DNA of 12,938 nt from contig PMZP01000061.1 in the NCBI GenBank assembly GCA_003170325.1, forward strand, positions 1 to 12,938. The letters run 5' to 3'. Below, in pieces: positions 6,482-12,938 of the stretch. Every line of letters begins with the position of its first letter. The stretch's first letter is position 1. This DNA comes from Candidatus Tayloriibacteriota bacterium. GTDB lineage: Bacteria > Patescibacteriota > Minisyncoccia > Phycocordibacterales > PALSA-1337. A model generated the notes under the pieces. It was not told the DNA's origin. It saw only the letters and a list, made by a program, of their open reading frames with translations, and ran no database searches. Position numbers and translations under genes: made by a program.

Positions 6482-9400
6482 ATGTCCCGTTTCGTCCACC
6501 TCCACACGCATTCGCATTATTCCCTCCTGACGGCATTGCCGAAAATCGATGAGCTGGTCGACGAAGCCAAGAAGTGTGGTATGGCCTCATTGGCCCTGAC
6601 CGACAATGGCAACCTCTACGGAGCCATCGAATTCTATAAAGCCTGCAAAAAGGCCGGCATGAAACCGATAATCGGGGTTGATTTCTACGTGGCAGCCCGC
6701 GGACGCAAAGACATGCAGGCCGGAATCGACAACCGCCGTTCACGCTTGGTGCTCTTGGCCATGAATGAAACGGGTTACAAGAATCTGATCCAACTGGTGA
6801 CCAAATCAAACCTGGAAGGCTTCTACTACAAGCCGCGCATCGACCGCGAATTGATCGCCGAGTTCCATGAAGGCCTGATCGCCATTATGCCGTCATTCGG
6901 CGGCGAGGTGGCGCAATCATTGAAGAGCCGGAGTCAGGATAAGGCGAAGGAGGTGGCGGAATTTTATAAGAGTGTATTTGGATCGCAGACTGTGGAACCT
7001 TCCCCTCGTGGACCGGCGTCCGAGGCTTTGCACGATCCTGCTGGATCGCCTGCTGGCTCGGCGCCTACTTCTCCTTCGCCTACGCTCAGTCCGAAAGTTC
7101 CACTCGGAGAAGTTCCCCAGTCTGCTCTCCATGGACATCCGCAAGTTTCCGTCGACAGACTTTCTCAGTCTGCTCCTCAAATATCTCCGCAAGTTTCCCT
7201 CGAGGGAATTTCTCAGTCTGATCCCAATCGCCTATTCATAGAGATCACCCACCATCCGGAGATAGACGGACATGAGGAGAGCATGAAGACTCTAGTGGAA
7301 TTCGCGCGCCAGCAAGGCATACCGATCATGGCGGCGCACGATGTTTATTACATCAAGCCTGACGATCGGTTCGCCAGAGAGACGCTGGCGCGAGTAAATT
7401 CACACACTGATTCCTCGGATAGGATATCTGACAGCGACGAGGATGACTTCTCATTCATTACCGGCGAGAGAGCCGAGCAATCATTCACCGACATGCCGGA
7501 AGCGTTGGAGAATACGGAAAAGATCGCCGGCATGTGCAACTTGGAATTGAAGCTCGGCCAGTGGGTGTTCCCCGCCTTGACCGTCGCAAGCGGTCGGACG
7601 CCAGATGATGAATTGAAGCATCTGGTCTATGAAGGCTTCGTCTTGCGCGGCATCGAGAAGACCGAGAAGATCGTCGAGCGCGCCGAATATGAATTGAAAG
7701 TCATCCGCGACAAAGGCTACGCGCCATACTTCCTAGTGGTGGCCGACATGCTGCGCTTCGCTAGGGAGAATGGGATCCTTTCCAATATCAGGGGATCGGT
7801 TTCCGGTTCGATGGTAACTTTCCTGGCCGGAATCACCAACATCAACCCGTTGGTCTATGAGATCCCCTTCGAGCGCTTCCTCAATCCTGACCGCCCGTCT
7901 CCGCCGGATATCGACATGGACTATGCCGACGACCGGCGTGATGATGTCATAGAATATGTGCGCAAGAAATATGGCGCCGATAAAGTGGCCCAGATCGGGA
8001 CTTTCGGTACGATGATGGCCCGTGGATCGGTCCGCGACGTGGCTCGCGCCATGGGATTCCCCTACGAGACCGGCGACCGCATCGCCAAGCTCATTCCCAT
8101 GGGCTCACAAGGTTTCCCCATGACCATCGATCATGCCATGGAATCGGTGCCGGAACTGAAAAGCCTATACATCAACGAAGAAGACGCCAAACGGATTATC
8201 GACATGGCCAGGAAGATAGAGGGTTGCGCTCGTCATATCGGCGTGCACGCGGCCGGAGTGGTCGTGTCGCCAACGCCTTTGACCGATTACACGCCTCTGC
8301 AATTCGATCCCAAGGGTGAAGGCAAGGTCATCACCCAGTACGATATGTATTCGATCGAAGAAGCCGGCCTACTGAAGTTTGACTTCCTGGGCTTGAAAAA
8401 CCTGACTATCATCGCCGACGCTATTACCCGTGTCGAAAAAATTGACGGAGTAAAGATCGATGTCGACACCATTCCAGTTGACGACAAAGAGACCTTTGAG
8501 ATGCTGGCCCGTGGCGAGACGGCCGATCTCTTCCAGTTGAACGGCGACGGCATGACCCGTTTCCTCAAAGACTTGAAGCCGACAACCATTCACGACATCA
8601 ATGCCATGGTGGCCCTGTATCGTCCGGGTCCTATGCAATTCATTCCGGAATACATTCAAAGAAAACATGACGCGAAACAGATCAAATATTTGGATCCGGC
8701 TCTGGAGCAGATCCTCAAAAAGACTTACGGTGTGCTGGTCTACCAAGATGATCTTCTCATAATGGCACACGATCTGGCAGGCTACACTTGGATCGAGGTT
8801 GATAAATTCCGCAAGGCAGTGGGAAAGAAGATCCCAGCGGAAATGGCCAAACAAAAGGAGAAGTTCATCAAAGGCTGTATGAATCACAGCAAGTGGTCGG
8901 AAAAGAAGGCGGGGCAAGTCTGGAAATGGATCGAGCCTTTCGCGGCTTACGGCTTCAATAAGGCACATTCGGTTTCCTATGGACGCATCGCCTATATCAC
9001 TGCATACCTGAAGGCGCACTGGCCGGAGATCTACTTATCGGCGGTCCTGACTTCGGAGCAAGGCGAGACGGAGAAAGTGGCAGAGACGATCGCGGAATGT
9101 AAACGCATAGATATACCGGTTTTGCCGCCTGACGTGAATGAGAGCTTCAGTCAGTTTACGGTTATTAAGAGTAAATCGGATGACACAGCAGTTTCCTCAA
9201 GTCCTGCGGAACTCGCTTCGCGAAATCACTCTGATCTTCAGTCGCTCGGCCGAAGCCGAATCGCTTCTTCAGATCAGGCGATTTCTGCTCGCTCAAACAG
9301 TCCTCGGACGCTCGAATACTCTCTCGCACCTGCGCTTTTCGGCATCATCCAAGGCGGCCGGCATGAAGACCTGCGCCGTCTTAGCGCGCGTCAAATTTCT

Positions 9401-9919
9401 GCCATGAATTTCGACGGCTTCGGCATCGGAGGCTCATTCGATAAGGAGGATATCGGCACGGCTGTCGGCTGGGTCTCCGACGAATTGCCGGAAGGTAAGC
9501 CGAGGCACTTGCTCGGCATCGGCAGTGAGCCGGCCGACCTGATTCTGGGAATTGAAAACGGTATGGACACATTTGACTGCGTTGCGCCGACTAGGATCGC
9601 AAGGACCGGGACGGCTTATGTGAGCTCGGGAGGAGCCACTTCCAGACGAGCGAATGAATCGAGATCCAAGCTGAACCTGACCAATGCCGAATTTATTAAT
9701 GACTTCTCGCCTCTTGATCATTCATGCCATTGCTATACTTGTACAAACTACACACGGGCGTATCTATCGCATCTATTCCGAGCGAAGGAGATGCTGGCGG
9801 CGACATTGGTCTCGGTCCACAACCTCTATTTCGTCGTCGATCTGGTTAAGCGGGCTAGGGAAGCGATACTGGACGGATCTTTCTCCGAGCTAAAAAAGCG
9901 GTTTCTCGCTATTGACTAG
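6482..9919 (+). CDS. dnaE: DnaE (Pol III alpha) N-terminal part fused in frame to Tgt C-terminal half
   Basis: One 1145-aa ORF with two unrelated parts. Residues 1-~896 are DNA polymerase III alpha: a PHP domain beginning HLHTHSHYSLL, then the C-family polymerase with PDIDMD (D476, D478) and FDFLGL (D634), matching E. coli D401, D403 and D555. RPGPM and AYGFNKAHSVSYG are also present. The match stops at LPPDVNESFSQFTVIK, just before where other DnaE proteins continue into the HhH, clamp-binding, OB-fold and tau-binding regions, so roughly 300 residues are missing. Residues ~897-950 are an S/R/A-rich, palindrome-encoded linker. Residues ~951-1145 are the C-terminal half of tRNA-guanine transglycosylase. 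An 82-residue insertion (168-249) interrupts the PHP domain. The start is fixed by HLHTH and the -10 box. The polymerase active site is intact, but the chain should lack clamp binding and Tgt activity. Rearrangement and assembly chimera are both possible. Confidence 0.9.
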   Translation: MSRFVHLHTHSHYSLLTALPKIDELVDEAKKCGMASLALTDNGNLYGAIEFYKACKKAGMKPIIGVDFYVAARGRKDMQAGIDNRRSRLVLLAMNETGYKNLIQLVTKSNLEGFYYKPRIDRELIAEFHEGLIAIMPSFGGEVAQSLKSRSQDKAKEVAEFYKSVFGSQTVEPSPRGPASEALHDPAGSPAGSAPTSPSPTLSPKVPLGEVPQSALHGHPQVSVDRLSQSAPQISPQVSLEGISQSDPNRLFIEITHHPEIDGHEESMKTLVEFARQQGIPIMAAHDVYYIKPDDRFARETLARVNSHTDSSDRISDSDEDDFSFITGERAEQSFTDMPEALENTEKIAGMCNLELKLGQWVFPALTVASGRTPDDELKHLVYEGFVLRGIEKTEKIVERAEYELKVIRDKGYAPYFLVVADMLRFARENGILSNIRGSVSGSMVTFLAGITNINPLVYEIPFERFLNPDRPSPPDIDMDYADDRRDDVIEYVRKKYGADKVAQIGTFGTMMARGSVRDVARAMGFPYETGDRIAKLIPMGSQGFPMTIDHAMESVPELKSLYINEEDAKRIIDMARKIEGCARHIGVHAAGVVVSPTPLTDYTPLQFDPKGEGKVITQYDMYSIEEAGLLKFDFLGLKNLTIIADAITRVEKIDGVKIDVDTIPVDDKETFEMLARGETADLFQLNGDGMTRFLKDLKPTTIHDINAMVALYRPGPMQFIPEYIQRKHDAKQIKYLDPALEQILKKTYGVLVYQDDLLIMAHDLAGYTWIEVDKFRKAVGKKIPAEMAKQKEKFIKGCMNHSKWSEKKAGQVWKWIEPFAAYGFNKAHSVSYGRIAYITAYLKAHWPEIYLSAVLTSEQGETEKVAETIAECKRIDIPVLPPDVNESFSQFTVIKSKSDDTAVSSSPAELASRNHSDLQSLGRSRIASSDQAISARSNSPRTLEYSLAPALFGIIQGGRHEDLRRLSARQISAMNFDGFGIGGSFDKEDIGTAVGWVSDELPEGKPRHLLGIGSEPADLILGIENGMDTFDCVAPTRIARTGTAYVSSGGATSRRANESRSKLNLTNAEFINDFSPLDHSCHCYTCTNYTRAYLSHLFRAKEMLAATLVSVHNLYFVVDLVKRAREAILDGSFSELKKRFLAID
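6983..7228 (+). repeat. In-frame 82-codon low-complexity insertion in the DnaE PHP domain
   Basis: Residues 168-249 interrupt the usual PHP sequence between the helix ending KSVFG and the strand NRLFIEITHHPE, which are normally separated by only one or two residues. The first part is P/S/A-rich and encodes small palindromes: CCTC-GT-GGAC/GTCC-GAGG at 7004-7025 and GATCC-TGCT-GGATC at 7034-7047. The second part is a 48-bp tandem repeat. The insertion keeps frame and is flanked by well-conserved DnaE sequence, so it is probably a surface loop. Confidence 0.8.
7091..7234 (+). repeat. Three tandem 48-bp (16-residue) repeats
   Basis: Units lie at 7091-7138, 7139-7186 and 7187-7234. They encode PKVPLGEVPQSALHGH, PQVSVDRLSQSAPQIS and PQVSLEGISQSDPNRL. 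The shared pattern is P-[KQ]-V-[PS]-[LV]-x-x-[VLI]-[PS]-Q-S. At the DNA level, CCGCAAGTTTCC and TTTCTCAGTCTG recur exactly in units 2 and 3. The last residues of unit 3 grade into native DnaE sequence. Confidence 0.85.
9170..9331 (+). repeat. Palindrome-rich in-frame linker at the dnaE/tgt junction
   Basis: This 162-bp segment (residues 897-950) matches neither DnaE nor Tgt. It holds nested inverted repeats centred near 9253: GAAATC (9222-9227) with GATTTC (9280-9285), CTGATCT (9231-9237) with AGATCAG (9271-9277), and an inner hairpin TCGGC-CGAA-GCCGA (9246-9259). Smaller hairpins are TCGC-TTC-GCGA (9213-9223) and AATCGC/GCGATT (9259-9264, 9278-9283). It ends with CTCGGACG (9303-9310), shared with the other two palindromic regions. 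It resembles in concept the Rickettsia palindromic elements that insert in frame within proteins; this is an analogy and no homology is claimed. Confidence 0.75.
9332..9919 (+). other. tgt: C-terminal half of tRNA-guanine transglycosylase (Tgt), within the fused ORF
   Basis: Tgt exchanges guanine-34 for a queuine precursor in certain tRNAs. Using Zymomonas mobilis Tgt numbering, the fragment starts near Q203 (GIIQGG, here Q957). It contains the nucleophile D280 (FDCVAPTR, here D1032), then zinc ligands C318, C320, C323 and H349 (CHCYTC, here C1082, C1084, C1087, and VHNLYF, H1113). The spacings C-C-C and C-to-H are identical to that reference. D280-to-C318 is 50 instead of 38, revealing a roughly 12-residue insertion around residues 1047-1062. 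The first ~200 residues, including the D102 and D156 positions that recognise and activate the base, are absent, so this fragment should not be an active enzyme alone. No separate start codon or promoter is evident at its beginning; it reads straight through from DnaE. Confidence 0.88.
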
Positions 9920-10291
9920 CTACATATTGTATCTTGTAACGAGATCGAGCTATATATCTGACGTGCACAAATTTTTCGGCGCATATATAACGCGGTCTAT
10001 GATCCTGGCATAAAACGCAATATTCATCAGCATGATCTACCAGTTCTGACGACATGCTAAACCTATACAAACCTTCATAGACTATGTAAGGCGTTCGGCA
10101 ATATACGTTGAAAATCCGTGCGCGATAGTTTGTGCTGGATTAGCAAATTTTTTGGTGAAAATGTTCGAGCTATCCTTGCTAAACCGTCGGCTTTGAGTGA
10201 TCAGTATATCTTCAAGCGGTTGAGCATCGAGTCGGTCTCTGAATTTCGTTTTTATCCCCACATTTTCTAGATTTGGCTATATGTTGGGGGA

Positions 10292-10297
10292 TATAAT
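10292..10297 (+). promoter_or_regulatory. Candidate -10 box of the surface protein gene
   Basis: A perfect TATAAT with no good -35 at 16-18 bp. It would give a start near 10304 and a leader of about 69 nt. A weaker TATAAG at 10349-10354 is an alternative closer to the ATG. Confidence 0.35.
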
Positions 10298-10306
10298 TGT
10301 TACATC

Positions 10307-10329
10307 AAAGCGTCATCACGATGCGCTTT
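10307..10329 (+). promoter_or_regulatory. Stem-loop in the surface protein leader
   Basis: AAAGCG-T-CAT, loop CACG, then ATG-CGCTTT: a 9-bp stem with one bulged T. If transcription starts from the TATAAT at 10292, the hairpin sits at the extreme 5' end of the mRNA, a position known to protect some envelope-protein messages from decay. The tail (ATTTATAA) is too weak for a terminator. Confidence 0.5.
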
Positions 10330-10372
10330 ATTTATAAACAGTGCTAGTTATAAGCTTAATTTACAAAACAAT

Positions 10373-12938
10373 ATGAGAAAGCAATCATCCGGTTTCGTGT
10401 CTCCCCTAGTATTAGCAGGAGTGCTCGTTCTGGCCGCCGTCTCTCTGGCCTATGTCATCTCTATGACTGTGAATGAGACCTCCGGTCCAGGACTGACCGC
10501 GGTGACTGCTCCATCTCAATTAGCTCAAACGGTGAGCTACTCGACCATCGCTCCGGTCGCAGGTCAGAACAAGGGCGAGATCGGCAGGAATACTCTGTCC
10601 GATCTTTCTTTCAATAGCCCAGTCACTGCCGGCAATCAGGTGATCGTGGTGGTGCAGAGCTACCATAGCGGTGGTGGCACCTCCATAAGTGCCCCGACCA
10701 AATCCTCCGGCACGGCTTCCATAGGTCCCTTCGCTCTCGACGCGACCTATGCCGACGGATCGGGCTCCGCCAACTTCCGCACCAGCATCTACAGAGCTCC
10801 CGTTACAGGAAGCGGATCGCTTTCCCTGCATTTCTCTGGCAACTACGACTACGGTCTGGCCTCCGTGAGCGAATATTCTGGCATGGACGCGAACCCAGTC
10901 GACGGACAAGCCGCTAGATCTGGAACCGGCTCGACCGAAAGCGCCGGCAGTATCACTTCCTCCGTCAAAGGGATGGTGCTCATGTCTTCGACCGAGCTTT
11001 CGACCAGCGACTTCAACTACTCACAGAGCGATTCCAACCTATATCACGCCGATCGCGGCGCCAGCGGATTTACGGGCCAGGTCGAGCAGAAGATCACTTC
11101 CGGTCCAGGCACTTACAACCTGACTGCCGCGAGCGGGAACAACTGGTTCTGGATCGCCGCCGCAGTTGCCTACAAAGCCGCTTCGAGCGCGGGCGGAGGC
11201 ACGAATCCTCCGGTCACTCCTCCTGCTGACACCACGCCTCCGGTCATCTCCTCCGTTTCTGTTTCCTCGATCACTTTGTCTGGTGCTACCATCTCTTGGG
11301 CTACCAATGAGCCGGCCAACTCCCAAGTGGTTTATGGTCTGACCTCTTCCTATGGAAGTAACTCGGATCTCGACACGGCTTTGATCACCAACCACTCGGA
11401 ACCGCTTTCTAGCCTGACCGCCAACACCGTCTACCACTTCGCTGTCCGTTCTAGGGACGCGGCAGGGAACCAGGCTCAATCCGCGGATCAGACGTTTACT
11501 ACGTCACAAACTCCTCAAACCAGTTCGAAGTATACTCTGACCGTGAATGTTGGCAGTAACGGCTCCGTCTCCTCCGCGTTGCGCACTCTCAACAATTGCA
11601 AGACAAATTGTGTCATCAACAACATGATTACCGGCACCACCGTCACTCTCTCGGCCAATCCTTCTGCCGGATATACCGCCAACTGGTCAGGATGCACTTC
11701 TTCCTCCGGTAATGCCTGCAGAGCGACCATGAACGCGAATATGACGGTCAATCTGACCTTCACTTCTACCGGCGGCACTCCTCCCGCGGCTGACAATGCT
11801 CCCTCTATTCCGGCTGGCTTAACCGCCACAGCCATCTCTTCAAGCGAGATCGACCTCGCTTGGAATGCTTCCACCGACACCGACTCTACGCCTGTCGCCG
11901 GTTACGATCTCTACTCTTGCCAGGGAGCAAACTGCACCAACTACACTCTTCTCGCCAATGTGACCGCTCCGATCGTCACTACCTTCAAGAATACCGGTCT
12001 TGCGGCTAACACTACCTACAGATATGTAGTGGCTGCTTACGACTCCGTCTCGCCGGTAGGCACGCACATCTCCGCGCAGTCGGCTCCGGTTCTGGGGAAG
12101 ACACAGATTGCCTCTGTCTCTACTTACATTCTGACCGTCACCAAGTCCGGAACAGGTACCGGCACGATTACCGGCGGCTCGATTAACTGTGGAACTGCAT
12201 GCGCGCAGTCCGGCGTCACTTCCGGGACTTCTGTCATTCTCACCGAAGCACCTGCCGCCGGCTCCACTTTCGCGGGCTGGGGAGGTTCGTGCTCCGGAAC
12301 GGCTACGACCTGCACGATCAGCGTGAATGCCAACAAATCGGTTACGGCTACGTTCAATACTTCCGGTGGCGGAGGTACCTCTGACACCATCGCTCCTTCT
12401 GTCACTGTCTTCACTATTCCCGCGAGCGCTTCATCTCTTAGCGTACCGATCACAACCTTCACTGCTACAGATGCGAACGGCGTGACAGGCTACATGATCA
12501 CCGAATCGGCAACTGCGCCTCTGGCCACAGCTACTGGCTGGACTACCATTCCTTCCATAGGCTACGTCTTCACCACGGCCGGTTCTCACACTCTTTACGC
12601 CTGGGCCAAGGACGCGGCGGGGAATGTGAGTGCAACTAAGTCAGCCAAGGTAACTATCACATTACCGGTTACCACCTTCACCATCACCGCCTTCGCCGGT
12701 TCCAACGGCACCATCTCTCCTTCGGGTGCAGTCAGCGTGAATTCCGGCGCGAATCAGATATTCACCATCACTCCTTCAACAGGCTACAAAGTGAACACCG
12801 TCACTGTTGATGGCGCGGCCGTGACTTCTGTGGCCGCTACCGGAGGCACTTACACATTCACGAGCGTCTTGACCACTCATACGATATCAGCCACGTTCAC
12901 ATCGACGGCGGTTGTCGACACCACCGCTCCTTCAGTCC
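10373..12938 (+). CDS. Large modular cell-surface protein (3' end outside window)
   Basis: An open frame of 855 codons with no stop before the window edge. Residues 9-31 form a hydrophobic signal or anchor helix after a short basic N-terminus (MRKQSSGFVSP). Then follow a beta-sandwich-like domain (~55-268, ending NNWFWIAAAVAYK) and a G/P-rich linker. Next come FN3 (~291-377), an InlB-B-like divergent repeat (~386-465), FN3 (~476-575), a second InlB-like repeat (~584-662, FAGWGGSC), a bacterial Ig-like domain (~672-764) and a third InlB-like repeat (~766-843). A further unit begins with DTTAPSV. Close cysteine pairs (C409/C413, C441/C449, C606/C610, C640/C647) suggest disulfides outside the cell. 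S/T/A/G-rich composition fits an exported adhesin or envelope protein. The ATG at 10373 is the only start giving the signal segment; no Shine-Dalgarno is seen. Ligand and exact function are unknown. Confidence 0.88.
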   Translation, partial: MRKQSSGFVSPLVLAGVLVLAAVSLAYVISMTVNETSGPGLTAVTAPSQLAQTVSYSTIAPVAGQNKGEIGRNTLSDLSFNSPVTAGNQVIVVVQSYHSGGGTSISAPTKSSGTASIGPFALDATYADGSGSANFRTSIYRAPVTGSGSLSLHFSGNYDYGLASVSEYSGMDANPVDGQAARSGTGSTESAGSITSSVKGMVLMSSTELSTSDFNYSQSDSNLYHADRGASGFTGQVEQKITSGPGTYNLTAASGNNWFWIAAAVAYKAASSAGGGTNPPVTPPADTTPPVISSVSVSSITLSGATISWATNEPANSQVVYGLTSSYGSNSDLDTALITNHSEPLSSLTANTVYHFAVRSRDAAGNQAQSADQTFTTSQTPQTSSKYTLTVNVGSNGSVSSALRTLNNCKTNCVINNMITGTTVTLSANPSAGYTANWSGCTSSSGNACRATMNANMTVNLTFTSTGGTPPAADNAPSIPAGLTATAISSSEIDLAWNASTDTDSTPVAGYDLYSCQGANCTNYTLLANVTAPIVTTFKNTGLAANTTYRYVVAAYDSVSPVGTHISAQSAPVLGKTQIASVSTYILTVTKSGTGTGTITGGSINCGTACAQSGVTSGTSVILTEAPAAGSTFAGWGGSCSGTATTCTISVNANKSVTATFNTSGGGGTSDTIAPSVTVFTIPASASSLSVPITTFTATDANGVTGYMITESATAPLATATGWTTIPSIGYVFTTAGSHTLYAWAKDAAGNVSATKSAKVTITLPVTTFTITAFAGSNGTISPSGAVSVNSGANQIFTITPSTGYKVNTVTVDGAAVTSVAATGGTYTFTSVLTTHTISATFTSTAVVDTTAPSV

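Larger units (their letters stand above)
9920..10372. other. Noncoding, AT-rich intergenic stretch
   Basis: No convincing ORF, tRNA or strong terminator is visible in these 453 bp, in contrast to the compact packing elsewhere. The first ~340 bp hold only weak inverted repeats, such as AGCATG/CATGCT around 10030-10060 and TGCT/AGCA before six Ts near 10150. The last ~80 bp appear to be the promoter and leader of the surface protein gene. It could hide an unrecognised small RNA or a decayed gene, but I see nothing to support either. Confidence 0.6.

Noticed and set aside
7091..7234. CRISPR-like array from the regular 48-bp repeats
   Set aside because: Units are directly adjacent without unique spacers, only three copies, diverged, and in frame within dnaE: a coding tandem repeat.
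8369..9019. 216-codon antisense ORF in dnaE
   Set aside because: It lies opposite the conserved polymerase core, and no independent support was seen.
10135..10155. Possible terminator (TGCT/AGCA stem before six Ts)
   Set aside because: Only four base pairs and more than 200 bp after the nearest stop; too weak to report.
10520..12462. Several minus-strand ORFs opposite the surface protein
   Set aside because: The plus strand is a continuous 855-codon frame with signal segment and recognisable repeats; the antisense frames are low-complexity shadows.
1..12938. Alternative genetic code (UGA as Gly, as in some CPR)
   Set aside because: Three genes end at UGA at the expected family length, and long frames contain no internal UGA.

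Overview
The window looks like a chromosomal segment of a Candidate Phyla Radiation (Patescibacteria, probably Parcubacteria-like) bacterium. This is an inference. It rests on the small core proteins (IF-2 of 529 aa without the long N-terminal extension), a DUF4446 protein next to infB, in-frame insertions in universally conserved proteins, tRNA genes without an encoded CCA tail, very short or absent mRNA leaders, and a large repetitive surface protein. UGA is used as a normal stop (cysteine desulfurase, RNase HII, membrane protein), so the UGA=Gly code of Gracilibacteria/Absconditabacteria is excluded.

Layout: (1) 1-1292, minus strand: the first codons of an unknown gene at the left edge, then a complete cysteine desulfurase. 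(2) 1364-4181, plus strand: a DUF4446 protein, an intergenic palindrome, then a translation block infB-rbfA-tRNA-Cys(GCA)-tRNA-Leu(UAA) behind a good promoter. IF-2, RbfA and two tRNAs all serve translation and are probably at least partly co-transcribed. (3) 4238-6408, minus strand: RNase HII (rnhB) and an unrecognised four-TM membrane protein with its own promoter, Shine-Dalgarno and Rho-independent terminator. (4) 6482-9919, plus strand, divergent from rnhB: one 1145-codon ORF that is the N-terminal ~896 residues of DNA polymerase III alpha (DnaE) joined in frame, through a ~54-residue palindrome-rich linker, to the C-terminal half of tRNA-guanine transglycosylase (Tgt). (5) 9920-10372: an AT-rich noncoding stretch. 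(6) 10373-end: the start of a large cell-surface protein built from FN3, Ig-like and InlB-B-like repeats, running off the right edge.

The most striking feature is the dnaE-tgt chimera. Both partners are incomplete: DnaE lacks its HhH, clamp-binding, OB and tau-binding parts, and Tgt lacks its N-terminal half. The junction sits in a palindromic sequence of the same general kind as an 82-residue in-frame insertion earlier in DnaE. A genuine repeat-mediated rearrangement and a repeat-mediated assembly or amplification chimera are both possible, and the sequence alone does not decide between them. A second theme is promoter architecture: most genes have a -10 box 6-15 nt before the start codon, implying leaderless or near-leaderless transcripts, and these boxes resolve several start-codon choices.
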